From: Haemophilus parainfluenzae
GTDB lineage: Bacteria > Pseudomonadota > Gammaproteobacteria > Enterobacterales > Pasteurellaceae
Length of the DNA stretch: 10,590 nt
Assembly: GCA_018381425.1 (NCBI GenBank)
Contig: JAGZRY010000041.1
Coordinates: forward strand, 1 to 10,590
Reading direction: 5' to 3'
Shown: positions 1 through 6,775 of the stretch, piece by piece
How positions within the stretch are numbered: position 1 is the stretch's first letter
Layout of the letters: the number at the start of each line of letters is the position of its first letter
Program-made: the position numbers and the translations under genes
Notes under the pieces: generated by a model
Told to the model about the DNA's origin: nothing
The model's input: the letters and a program-made list of their open reading frames with translations, nothing else
Database searches by the model: none

Positions 1-126
1 TGATTTACCTGCTTCAGTTGCTGAGCTTGCTGCAGAAGTTGCTGATTTACCTGCTTCAGTTGCTGAGCTTGCTGCAGAAGTTGCTGATTTACCTGCTTCC
101 GTTGCTGAGCTTGCTGCGTTAGTTGC
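1..126 (-). repeat. Tandem 42-bp repeats coding 14-residue stalk repeats
   Basis: Three in-frame units: 1-42 and 43-84 are identical, and 85-126 differs at four bases. Each encodes ATSAASSATEAGKS (ATNAASSATEAGKS in the outermost unit), residues 1000-1041 of the adhesin. Fourteen residues equal two heptads, so the array can extend a coiled-coil stalk without breaking register. The array touches the window edge and probably continues, so the copy number is unknown. Confidence 0.95.
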
Positions 127-3123
127 GGCAGTTGTAGCAGATGTTGCAGCTGTTTCTGCTCGTTCAACTGACTTATTGATCTCAACTAGTTTGTCACTTA
201 CTGTTTTTGCTGCTGCTTTAGCATCAGAAATAGATTTCTTGGATTCAGCATTTAATTTGTAAGTTACTGCATTATTTTCATATGCAACATCTAACCCATC
301 GCCAGCTTTGAAATCAAGCGTATTATTAGCATTATTAGTTGCTGATGATCCATTGTTACGCATGATTTTCTTGTCAACGCCATTTACTTTGAACGTATAT
401 TCCGTTTTCGCAATTTCATCGGCAGCTTTAATTACATAGTAAAGTTGTGAACCAGTAACTACATCACTAGATGTCTTAGAGATTTCACCAGCTCCAACAT
501 TTTGGATCTGGCGTTTAATAGTGCCACTACCAAAACTTACAGTGCCACCATCGGTTGCGGCAACACCTGTAGATAAGGTTGTGTTACCAATTGCGAGGCC
601 ACTTACAGTATGTTTATCCGATGTACTTGAAGATTCGCCAATAGCAATATCGCCAGATTTATTGGCAACTGCACTTTTACCCAAGGCAATACCAGAATCT
701 GCACCAGAGGCAACCTTAGCACGATCACCAATGCTAATCCCTGTAACAGCCTCTGTTTTAGCACTATTACCTAAAGTAATAGAATAACTTGCAGCTGCTT
801 TCGCTTGCGCACCATTACCAATTACAATAGCTTGAGTTGCACCACTTTCCGATTTTGCTTGATTATCTTTTGCATCATCGCCCAAGCCACCAATTACAAT
901 AGATCTTGAGGCACCGGCTGTCGCTTCCGGGCCAATTGCAACTGTTCTATCCCCATCTGCTTTTGCGTAAGCACCAATGGCGACAACCCTTTCCATCGTT
1001 GCGCTTGCATTTTGACCAATAACAACAGAATTTTCTTTTGCTGCAGTAACATTTGTACCAATAGCAACGGTATTTTCTTTTGTTGCAGTAACACTTGTAC
1101 CAATAGCAACTGTATTTGTACCGCTTACCTTTGTTGCGTTACCTAAAGCAATTGAACTTTCAGCGCTCGCTTTCGTACCCTGACCTAAAGCAATGGAATT
1201 TCTGCGTTCAACTGTTGCACCATTACCAATAGCAATTGCATTCACTGCGCCATTACCAACACCTGTATCTATTGCAGTAATATTGGTGTCGTTACCAATC
1301 GCAATTGCACCGCTTGCAGCTGTAATTTTGCTATTATTACCAATCGCAATAGCATTTGCAGAACCCACATTGTATGACAGATTACGAAGAATAGTACTGC
1401 CTGCACCAAAAGCAATTGCGCCAGCTGAACCCTCAACTTGAGCAAGCTTACCAATGGCAATTCCATTAATTGATTCACTAAATTGGCTTCCCCAATAGTT
1501 ATTAACGTTTGCTCCAGTACCAATCGCAATAGAATCTTTAGCAAAAGCATTTGCATAGACACCCGAAGCTATAGAGCGATCTGCTTGTGCCCCACTTGCT
1601 TCGGCATATTTACCATTATTGTCTTTTGTTTGACCATCCGATGCATTGGTGATGCTACTATTATTTCGTCCTTCATAATTGAATGTTGCTTTAGTACCAT
1701 CAGCTTTTAATAACGCTTCATCTCTAGTATTTCCATTGGAATTAACATGCGAATATCCCATGATATCTACTTTATCAGCTTTAACTTCATTGAATGTCTC
1801 TAATGCTGTTTTTACACTTGTAGCTGTTGCAACTGTATTTGTTGCAACTGTATTTGTTGGATTATTGGCTGCTACAGCTGTAATGCGTTCGTTATTTTTA
1901 GTTACACTAATATCACTGGTGTTTACGCCAATGTTAACGGTACTTTTATTCGTGGAGTCTAAAGTCGTTGATACGTTTACATAATTATCATTTGCTTTAA
2001 AAATAACAGTGTGATCGTTATTCACGCGGCCTGTTACTTTCTCTAGATTATTTGAGTTGTGGCCAATATTCCAACCGGTATAATTTCTCACATAGTAAAG
2101 TTGTGAACCATTTACCGCATCGAAACTATCAGCTGACATACGACCTGCAGCCACGTTTTGGATTTGGCGATACATTTTGTTATCGCCATTTTCTCCTCCT
2201 ATAGAGAGGATGGAAACTGTTGTTTTATCTTCTGATGCATTTACAGGCTTTATATCCTGTTCTTTCGTATTTAATTGACTATTTTCATTGACATTATACT
2301 TTATAGTCATTTTATCTACTTTATTTAATGCAACATTGTTGATTGCTCTACCTGCGTTAATAATAGCATTGAGATTTGTTTCATTGTTTTGTCCGTTATA
2401 ATTTGTTACAGCGGTAGTATATGTATTTTCAAGAGCTGACGTATTTATATTGTCAGCTTGACCTTGCCCCTTCGGGTTAATTCGTGAATATGATCCAAGA
2501 TAAACAGCATCATCATAGCCATTATATGCCCCGCCATTACCTGATTCTCGTCCTATCGCAACAACATTACGACCAATTGCCTGCATTCCTGCACCGATAG
2601 CCACAGTATACATACCTTGGGCACCACCTTTACGGAATTTTGTTCCGTCATTCGGTGCAAATCGGTACTTAGGACTGTTATCACCAACATTAGAACCTAT
2701 CGCGATAGAACTATGGCCTGATGATGTAATATTGTCATTACCTATTGCCAACTGTTTATTTCCCACAGCCGCTGGTTCATTAGGTGTTGGACCTTTATGT
2801 CCCGCTTGTGCATAGCCAAAAGCGAATGAGGCCGATGCTTTATCATAAACTCCAACAGCATATTTACCATTTTCGTCTTGTATAAGCACTCCGCCTTTAG
2901 GTGCGTGAAAGGTTGTGTTTCCATCAATATTTGCTAAAGCCATCGCTTCGTTTGTGAATCCCAAGCAAAGGGATAGTAATGATAGCTTTAATGTCGATTT
3001 AATTGCTATAGATTTAGATTGATGACTGCCAGAAGATGCTTTTACAGCACCTTTTGCCAATTCTGATACAACCTCTATACGCTGAGTGGTTTTGTTCCAA
3101 ATAATTTTAAAAATGTTGTTCAT
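1..3123 (-). CDS. Trimeric autotransporter adhesin (YadA/Hia/Hsf-like), N-terminal 1041 residues, 3' end outside window
   Basis: Surface adhesin of the type Vc secretion family, predicted to trimerise on the outer membrane and bind host or bacterial partners; the ligand is unknown. The frame is open from the ATG at 3123 to the left edge. Residues 1-64 form an extended signal peptide: MNNIFKIIWNKTTQ, a basic stretch, a hydrophobic core (LKLSLLSLCLGF), probable cleavage near AMALA. Residues about 123-200 hold a first head with about four AIG-type repeats. A neck spans 317-345 (QIQNVAAG...DAVNGSQLYYV). A connector beginning GWNI follows and may be a Trp-ring-like fold. A second head spans about 502-855 with about 20 AIG/ALG/VIG repeats. 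A second neck spans 869-897, then a beta-rich connector (FKVNG...LDFKAGDGLDV) and an Ala-rich coiled coil from about 965 to the edge. The C-terminal YadA anchor must lie beyond position 1. The start is fixed by the canonical extended signal peptide, although the ribosome site (AAAGATC) is weak. Family call certain; named orthologue not assigned. Confidence 0.93.
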   Translation of the reverse strand, partial: MNNIFKIIWNKTTQRIEVVSELAKGAVKASSGSHQSKSIAIKSTLKLSLLSLCLGFTNEAMALANIDGNTTFHAPKGGVLIQDENGKYAVGVYDKASASFAFGYAQAGHKGPTPNEPAAVGNKQLAIGNDNITSSGHSSIAIGSNVGDNSPKYRFAPNDGTKFRKGGAQGMYTVAIGAGMQAIGRNVVAIGRESGNGGAYNGYDDAVYLGSYSRINPKGQGQADNINTSALENTYTTAVTNYNGQNNETNLNAIINAGRAINNVALNKVDKMTIKYNVNENSQLNTKEQDIKPVNASEDKTTVSILSIGGENGDNKMYRQIQNVAAGRMSADSFDAVNGSQLYYVRNYTGWNIGHNSNNLEKVTGRVNNDHTVIFKANDNYVNVSTTLDSTNKSTVNIGVNTSDISVTKNNERITAVAANNPTNTVATNTVATATSVKTALETFNEVKADKVDIMGYSHVNSNGNTRDEALLKADGTKATFNYEGRNNSSITNASDGQTKDNNGKYAEASGAQADRSIASGVYANAFAKDSIAIGTGANVNNYWGSQFSESINGIAIGKLAQVEGSAGAIAFGAGSTILRNLSYNVGSANAIAIGNNSKITAASGAIAIGNDTNITAIDTGVGNGAVNAIAIGNGATVERRNSIALGQGTKASAESSIALGNATKVSGTNTVAIGTSVTATKENTVAIGTNVTAAKENSVVIGQNASATMERVVAIGAYAKADGDRTVAIGPEATAGASRSIVIGGLGDDAKDNQAKSESGATQAIVIGNGAQAKAAASYSITLGNSAKTEAVTGISIGDRAKVASGADSGIALGKSAVANKSGDIAIGESSSTSDKHTVSGLAIGNTTLSTGVAATDGGTVSFGSGTIKRQIQNVGAGEISKTSSDVVTGSQLYYVIKAADEIAKTEYTFKVNGVDKKIMRNNGSSATNNANNTLDFKAGDGLDVAYENNAVTYKLNAESKKSISDAKAAAKTVSDKLVEINKSVERAETAATSATTAATNAASSATEAGKSATSAASSATEAGKSATSAASSATEAGKS
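1030..1113 (-). repeat. Tandem 42-bp duplication in the adhesin head
   Basis: Two adjacent 42-bp units, 1030-1071 and 1072-1113, are identical at 39 of 42 positions. They encode successive YadA-head repeats built on TVAIGTSVTATKEN and TVAIGTNVTAAKEN, each one 14-residue repeat of the left-handed beta roll. The other head repeats are far more diverged at the DNA level, so this pair looks like a recent duplication. Confidence 0.85.
1826..1855 (-). repeat. Tandem 15-bp repeat in the adhesin connector
   Basis: GTTGCAACTGTATTT occurs twice in a row (1826-1840 and 1841-1855). On the coding strand this gives a repeated five-residue unit (NTVATNTVAT). The unit is a multiple of three, so copy changes would keep the frame. 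Confidence 0.85.
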
Positions 3124-3175
3124 AGGGTGATCTTTAAGTTGTTGAAATTTATTTATGGGTTACTGAATTATTTTT

Positions 3176-3210
3176 ATTTTGTTTTAACAAGGCTAAATTT
3201 AAAACAAAAT
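3176..3210. promoter_or_regulatory. Perfect 12-bp inverted repeat in the adhesin leader
   Basis: ATTTTGTTTTAA (3176-3187) and its exact complement TTAAAACAAAAT (3199-3210) flank an 11-bp spacer. It lies 53-87 bp upstream of the adhesin start codon, downstream of the candidate promoter. It could be an operator for a dimeric regulator or a weak all-A/U hairpin in the leader mRNA. Function is inferred from position only. Confidence 0.5.
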
Positions 3211-3233
3211 CGGCCTATTCTGCCATAAAAGTA

Positions 3234-3261
3234 AGAATAAGAATATTGCTTTTTTTGTAAA
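3234..3261 (-). promoter_or_regulatory. Candidate promoter of the adhesin gene
   Basis: On the minus strand TTTACA (3256-3261, five of six matches to the -35 consensus) is followed after 16 bp by TATTCT (3234-3239, four of six). Transcription would start near 3227 and leave an untranslated leader of about 104 nt. The surrounding DNA is very AT-rich, so chance matches are likely. Confidence 0.35.
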
Positions 3262-3359
3262 GAATTGTAAAGGGTTATAGGATCAATAAAGGGGACATGT
3301 GTGAGTATTTATCATTACAATGATTTGATGTATTACGTGCTAAAAATATAGATTTTTTC

Positions 3360-3395
3360 TTGACAAGGTATTTCAGGATCATTAAAATGCGCGCC
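3360..3395 (+). promoter_or_regulatory. Promoter of tRNA-Asn
   Basis: Perfect -35 TTGACA (3360-3365), 17-bp spacer, -10 TAAAAT (3383-3388), followed at once by GCGCGCC. A GC-rich stretch between the -10 and the start is typical of stable-RNA promoters under stringent control. It lies about 25 bp upstream of the mature tRNA. Confidence 0.85.
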
Positions 3396-3419
3396 TATTC
3401 TTTGTGATACTAAATTTAT

Positions 3420-3495
3420 TCCTCCTTAGTTCAGTCGGTAGAACGGTGGACTGTTAATCCATATGTCGCAGGTTCGAGTCCCGCAGGAGGAGCCA
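3420..3495 (+). tRNA. tRNA-Asn (anticodon GTT)
   Basis: A 76-nt cloverleaf: acceptor TCCTCCT (3420-3426) pairs with AGGAGGA (3485-3491), followed by discriminator G and an encoded CCA (3493-3495). The D-arm contains AGTTCAGTCGGTAGA, the anticodon loop CTGTTAA gives GTT, and the T-arm holds GGTTCGAGTCC. It closely matches the enterobacterial tRNA-Asn as recalled. The gene stands alone, with its own promoter and terminator. Confidence 0.98.
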
Positions 3496-3564
3496 AATTT
3501 CTCTTTTGGTTTAGCTTTCGTTTGTCTCCTTTTACGAATTCTAAATTTGTAGCCAAAAGAATTT

Positions 3565-3596
3565 AAGCCCATCATGTTGATGGGCTTTATTTTTAT
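3565..3596 (+). terminator. Rho-independent terminator of tRNA-Asn
   Basis: A 10-bp perfect stem AAGCCCATCA (3565-3574) / TGATGGGCTT (3578-3587) with a TGT loop is followed by a T-rich tail (TATTTTTATC). It lies 70 bp after the tRNA and 32 bp beyond the stop of the convergent minus-strand gene. It has no good T-run in the minus direction, so it mainly serves the tRNA. Confidence 0.9.
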
Positions 3597-3627
3597 CTAA
3601 TCAATGATTATTTAATGAATTGTCAGG

Positions 3628-4401
3628 CTAATTTAATGATGACCGGTCATCGATTAAATTATCACATTCCCAGCCGATATAATCACCGGAAAACTCTGTA
3701 GCTAACTTTTCAAAGTGCTCTACCCATTCGAAAATCTCATTACTATCTAATTGAAGCTCTTGTTCCAATTTCACCATGAAATAAGGATGTTCATCTTCTT
3801 CTGTTTGAATCGCTTGGCTAGAATATTTAAGGGTGTTAAAAGATACTTTTCCAAGTGTTAATTCATCCATGAAGGGGAACATTTTTTCTTCTTCATCAAA
3901 ATGAAAAGTATGCTCAATCAAATAAGTATCGCTTAAATTGCGCCCCTTGCTATTTAGCATACTCAAAATCTCTTCTGTCGCATTTAATTTCATTTCCAAT
4001 GGTGAAGCCAATAAGAAATCGAAATAAGTATCCCAATTGGGATCATCCTGCACATTGATCTCTGAAACAAAATCGAGTTGTTGAAGAGTTTCTTTGAGCA
4101 AAGCATCGTGTTCACAATAGAAATGCATTTTTGCCTGATGGTTGCAAATAAAATGCCCTGCAAAGAATACATTTGGAAGTGCGGTCAATTGTGCAAGGAT
4201 TTTAAAAAGGCGATTAATCAATTTTTCATATTCGTCTTCATTCGGTAAACCATCCTCATCTCCCAGATAAGGCACGGTAAATTGCACAACCTTACTGAGA
4301 TGTTTACCATGGTAAACATCTAAATCTTCAATATTTGCGGTAAACACGGCAGGCATGCCATTCACTTGTGAACGATAATTCTGCCAATTTGCCATATCCA
4401 T
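3628..4401 (-). CDS. DUF695 and RraB-like two-domain protein (HI_0040-like)
   Basis: A soluble, acidic 257-residue protein without signal peptide or membrane segment. Residues about 4-132 resemble DUF695 (start [16 protein letters not shown], end [15 protein letters not shown]). Residues about 138-247 resemble RraB, the protein inhibitor of RNase E ([28 protein letters not shown]..., end [17 protein letters not shown]). It may therefore bind RNase E or another partner through the C-terminal domain; this is inferred from the fold, not shown. I recall an H. influenzae relative, HI_0040, beside xthA. The start at 4401 is supported by AGGAAA five bases upstream; a second ATG (codon 3) is less well placed. 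Only 9 bp separate it from the xthA stop, and the ribosome site overlaps that stop, so the two are probably translationally coupled. Confidence 0.85.
   Translation of the reverse strand: MDMANWQNYRSQVNGMPAVFTANIEDLDVYHGKHLSKVVQFTVPYLGDEDGLPNEDEYEKLINRLFKILAQLTALPNVFFAGHFICNHQAKMHFYCEHDALLKETLQQLDFVSEINVQDDPNWDTYFDFLLASPLEMKLNATEEILSMLNSKGRNLSDTYLIEHTFHFDEEEKMFPFMDELTLGKVSFNTLKYSSQAIQTEEDEHPYFMVKLEQELQLDSNEIFEWVEHFEKLATEFSGDYIGWECDNLIDDRSSLN
3630..3660. repeat. Near-perfect palindrome over the 3' end of the DUF695/RraB gene
   Basis: The centre GATGACCGGTCATC (3638-3651) is a perfect 14-bp palindrome. The symmetry extends outward through AATTTAAT on the left and ATTAAATT on the right, with one unpaired G at 3652. 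It covers the last codons and touches the stop codon. No T-run follows in the minus direction, so it is not a standard terminator; an mRNA 3'-end hairpin or a protein-binding site is possible. Confidence 0.6.
4177..4185 (+). other. DNA uptake signal sequence
   Basis: Perfect AAGTGCGGT core of the Haemophilus uptake signal, lying inside the DUF695/RraB gene. Confidence 0.85.
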
Positions 4402-4410
4402 GCTGCTTTC

Positions 4411-5214
4411 CTATTTAAATTCAGCCCAAATTGGTGCGTGATCTGACGGTTTTTCCATCGCACGAATATCCAATGCAATGCCAACATCAACGCAACGCTC
4501 TGCTAATTGATGATTAACTAAAATATGATCGATACGTAATCCACGGTTGTCATCAAAACCTTTTGAGCGATAATCAAACCACGAGAACTTGTCATTGACT
4601 GTTGGGTTTAATTTGCGGAACGTATCTTCCAAGCCATAATCATATAAGCGTTGATACCACTCACGCTCTTCCGGTAAGAATGAGCATTTGCCAGTACGCA
4701 ACCAACGTTTACGGTTTTCATCGCCAATACCAATATCTAAATCACTTGGACTGATATTCATATCACCCATAATTAAAACTGGATTGGCCTTATCGTGATC
4801 TTGCTCTAAATAGCGTTGAAGATCCGCATAAAATTTTTCCTTTGCCGGAAACTTAGTTTCATGTGAACGGCTTTCGCCTTGTGGGAAATAGCCATTAATT
4901 ACCGTTAATAAACCAAATGGCGTTTCTAAATCCGCCATAATAATACGTTTTTGCGCATCTTCATTATCTGTTGGGAAACCTAGACGCACGACTTTCGGTT
5001 CTTGTTTGATTAACAGTGCGACACCATAATGCCCTTTTTGCCCATGGTGAAAGACGTGATAGCCAAGATTTTCAGTAATCGCATAAGGAAAATCTTCATC
5101 TGCCACTTTAATTTCTTGTAAACCAATCACATCCGGTTGGTATTTTTCAATAATTGCTTCAAGTTGATGAGGGCGAGCACGTAAACCATTAATATTAAAA
5201 GATATAAATTTCAT
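4411..5214 (-). CDS. xthA: Exodeoxyribonuclease III
   Basis: Magnesium-dependent 3'-5' double-strand exonuclease and main AP endonuclease of base-excision repair, cytoplasmic. The 267 residues match the usual length (268 in E. coli). The EEP-fold catalytic set is complete: N7 (FNINGLR), E34 (GLQEIK), Y109 (NGYFPQG), D151 and N153 (GDMNI), D229 (LRIDHIL), and D258/H259 ([11 protein letters not shown]). The start is supported by AGGAAC six bases upstream of the ATG. It is the first gene of a probable two-gene operon with the DUF695/RraB gene and lies divergent to the CPA1 antiporter. A good -10 box (TATAAT) sits 30 bp upstream. Nothing suggests damage. Confidence 0.98.
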   Translation of the reverse strand: MKFISFNINGLRARPHQLEAIIEKYQPDVIGLQEIKVADEDFPYAITENLGYHVFHHGQKGHYGVALLIKQEPKVVRLGFPTDNEDAQKRIIMADLETPFGLLTVINGYFPQGESRSHETKFPAKEKFYADLQRYLEQDHDKANPVLIMGDMNISPSDLDIGIGDENRKRWLRTGKCSFLPEEREWYQRLYDYGLEDTFRKLNPTVNDKFSWFDYRSKGFDDNRGLRIDHILVNHQLAERCVDVGIALDIRAMEKPSDHAPIWAEFK

Positions 5215-5243
5215 TTTTGTTCCTAATGTAAAAAATTGAGTCT

Positions 5244-5249
5244 ATTATA
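5244..5249 (-). promoter_or_regulatory. -10 box of the xthA operon promoter
   Basis: A perfect TATAAT on the minus strand would start transcription near 5237, giving a leader of roughly 23 nt. No good -35 hexamer lies 16-18 bp upstream; that position is occupied by the uptake signal at 5269-5277. The promoter may be weak or activator-dependent. Confidence 0.55.
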
Positions 5250-5268
5250 CAAAATAATTGAAATCTTA

Positions 5269-5277
5269 ACCGCACTT
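5269..5277 (-). other. DNA uptake signal sequence
   Basis: Perfect complement ACCGCACTT, in the divergent region between xthA and the CPA1 antiporter, overlapping the expected -35 region of the xthA promoter. A one-mismatch copy (AACGCACTT) lies at 5379-5387. Confidence 0.85.
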
Positions 5278-5385
5278 TTCCTCTTGTAACAGAAGAAGTG
5301 ACGCCTATTAATGTGATTACGCTTCAGTTTTAATCAAATGAATTTTTCTCCTTCTTTCTCATTAAAATTTTTCCTAAAAACGCAC

Positions 5386-5414
5386 TTTATAAATAAAAGT
5401 AACTTACTTATACT
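5386..5414 (+). promoter_or_regulatory. Candidate promoter of the CPA1 antiporter
   Basis: TTTATA (5386-5391) and TATACT (5409-5414) are separated by 17 bp. Start of transcription near 5421 would give a leader of about 27 nt. Both boxes match only partly. The -10 overlaps the first copy of a 12-bp direct repeat. Confidence 0.35.
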
Positions 5415-5447
5415 TACAATGTTTTTATTACTCACTCGGATCATTTT

Positions 5448-6758
5448 ATGAATACTTATACTTACTTGTGTTTTCTTACCACAATAGCCATTCTTATTAG
5501 TTTTATCACCCGTAAACTGAATGATAATATCCAATATACGATCGCTATCACAGCCACTTCCATGGCAGGATCACTGTTTCTCGTTTTGCTAGGTTATTTC
5601 AACTGGTTTAATTTAGATGATATTGCAACTCGTGTTATTGAACGTATTGATTTTAAAGATTTCTTATTAAATGGAATTTTAGGCTTTTTACTCTTTGCCG
5701 GAGCCTTAGGGATTAAACTTCCTGTATTAAATAATCAAAAATGGGAAATTACCACTTTCGCCCTGTTCTCAACACTTGCCTCTACTTTCTTTATTGGTTT
5801 TCTACTTTATGGCATTGCCTTACTTTTCGGATGGCATATTGATTTAATTTACTGCATCTTATTTGGCGCACTAATATCGCCTGATGACCCGATTGCCGTA
5901 CTCGCTATTATCAAAAACTTAAAAGCACCAAAACGCCTATCTATGCAAGTAGAAGGTGAATCACTTTTTAATGATGGGATTGGTTTGGTCATTTTCACCA
6001 CGGTTTTTGCCGTCGCATTTGGCGGACATGAACCCACAGCAAGCAGTATTCTCCATTTATTTTTTAAAGAAGCGTTAGGTGGAATTGCATTTGGATTGGT
6101 TTTAGGTCTATTCGCCCATTATTTGATTTCAGCTACCGATGATGGTTCATTAGAAATTCTCTTAACCTTAATCGTACCAACTGCGGGCTTTATGCTTGCT
6201 AATCTCTTACACGTCTCAGGTGCATTAGCTATGGTTGTCGCGGGGATTTTAATTGGGAACTGGACAAGATACACAGGCTTTTCTCAACAAAGCCAACGCT
6301 ATTTAGATCACTTTTGGGAAATGATTGATCACTTCCTCAATTCCTTACTCTTCATCTTGATCGGTTTAGCGATTTTATTGATTCATGTGTCTTGGCAAGG
6401 TTTAATCTTAATTTTCCTCGCTATTCCGGTTTGCTTAATCTGTCGCTATGCAAGTGTTTGGTTGCCATTCCAAGTCATGAAACGCTACCGTAAATACAAC
6501 CCTTACACCATGAAAGTACTCACTTGGGGCGCATTACGAGGTGGATTAGCGCTCGCTATGGCGCTTTCTATTCCAAGTGGCCAATTTTATATTGAAGGAT
6601 TAGAAATGGATGTTCGTGATCTTATTTTAGGTATGACATATGCGGTAGTAGCATTCTCAATTCTCATACAAGGCATGACAATTGAAACCTTAATTCGTAA
6701 ATCAAAAGAAGCTACTATGCGTGAACGTGGCTATACAGGTATCGGATTAGCAAAATAA
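5448..6758 (+). CDS. CPA1-family (NhaP-type) sodium/proton antiporter
   Basis: Inner-membrane monovalent cation/proton exchanger, probably expelling Na+ (or K+/Li+) against proton entry for pH and salt balance. The 436 residues hold about 12 hydrophobic segments. Family motifs are present: SPDDPIAV (144-151, the unwound-helix region, usually S/A-x-DPVAV), EGESLFNDG (169-177, with the ion-binding ND pair N175-D176), and GALRGGLALA (361-370, conserved Arg364). The cytoplasmic tail after the last membrane segment is short (about 25 residues), so the large regulatory tail of some relatives is missing. The ribosome site is poor (CGGA about 11 bp upstream). The gene is alone on its strand, divergent from xthA and convergent with the pseudouridine synthase. 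In H. influenzae Rd, as I remember it, xthA and that synthase are adjacent, so this gene may be an accessory insertion. Confidence 0.92.
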   Translation: MNTYTYLCFLTTIAILISFITRKLNDNIQYTIAITATSMAGSLFLVLLGYFNWFNLDDIATRVIERIDFKDFLLNGILGFLLFAGALGIKLPVLNNQKWEITTFALFSTLASTFFIGFLLYGIALLFGWHIDLIYCILFGALISPDDPIAVLAIIKNLKAPKRLSMQVEGESLFNDGIGLVIFTTVFAVAFGGHEPTASSILHLFFKEALGGIAFGLVLGLFAHYLISATDDGSLEILLTLIVPTAGFMLANLLHVSGALAMVVAGILIGNWTRYTGFSQQSQRYLDHFWEMIDHFLNSLLFILIGLAILLIHVSWQGLILIFLAIPVCLICRYASVWLPFQVMKRYRKYNPYTMKVLTWGALRGGLALAMALSIPSGQFYIEGLEMDVRDLILGMTYAVVAFSILIQGMTIETLIRKSKEATMRERGYTGIGLAK

Positions 6759-6775
6759 TCCATAAAGTTTATTTC

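Larger units (their letters stand above)
3124..3419. other. Intergenic region between adhesin and tRNA-Asn
   Basis: About 296 bp of AT-rich DNA separating two divergent transcription units. It holds the adhesin leader with its inverted repeat, the candidate adhesin promoter, a repeated TTGTAAAG (3255-3262 and 3265-3272), and the tRNA promoter. No convincing small reading frame was seen. Confidence 0.7.

Noticed and set aside
1..126. 42-bp repeats as a CRISPR array or intergenic minisatellite
   Set aside because: The units are directly adjacent with no spacers and are in frame with the adhesin; they code heptad repeats.
521..1984. Several plus-strand open frames of 75-101 codons inside the adhesin
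   Set aside because: They are antisense to the continuous adhesin frame and show low-complexity products mirroring its repeats, with no ribosome sites or domains.
1..3123. Possible frameshift or broken adhesin gene
   Set aside because: Translation of the minus strand from 3123 reads through to position 1 with no stop and keeps head, neck and stalk motifs in order.
3301..3317. TGTGA half-site resembling a CRP site upstream of the adhesin
   Set aside because: The second half does not match TCACA and the spacing from the candidate promoter is not a typical activating position.
3420..3495. tRNA-Asn as the attachment site of an integrated element
   Set aside because: No integrase gene and no second copy of the tRNA 3' end are visible in the window.
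3503..3559. CTTTTGG / CCAAAAG inverted repeat after the tRNA
   Set aside because: Seven-base arms more than 40 bp apart in AT-rich DNA; a much better terminator follows directly.
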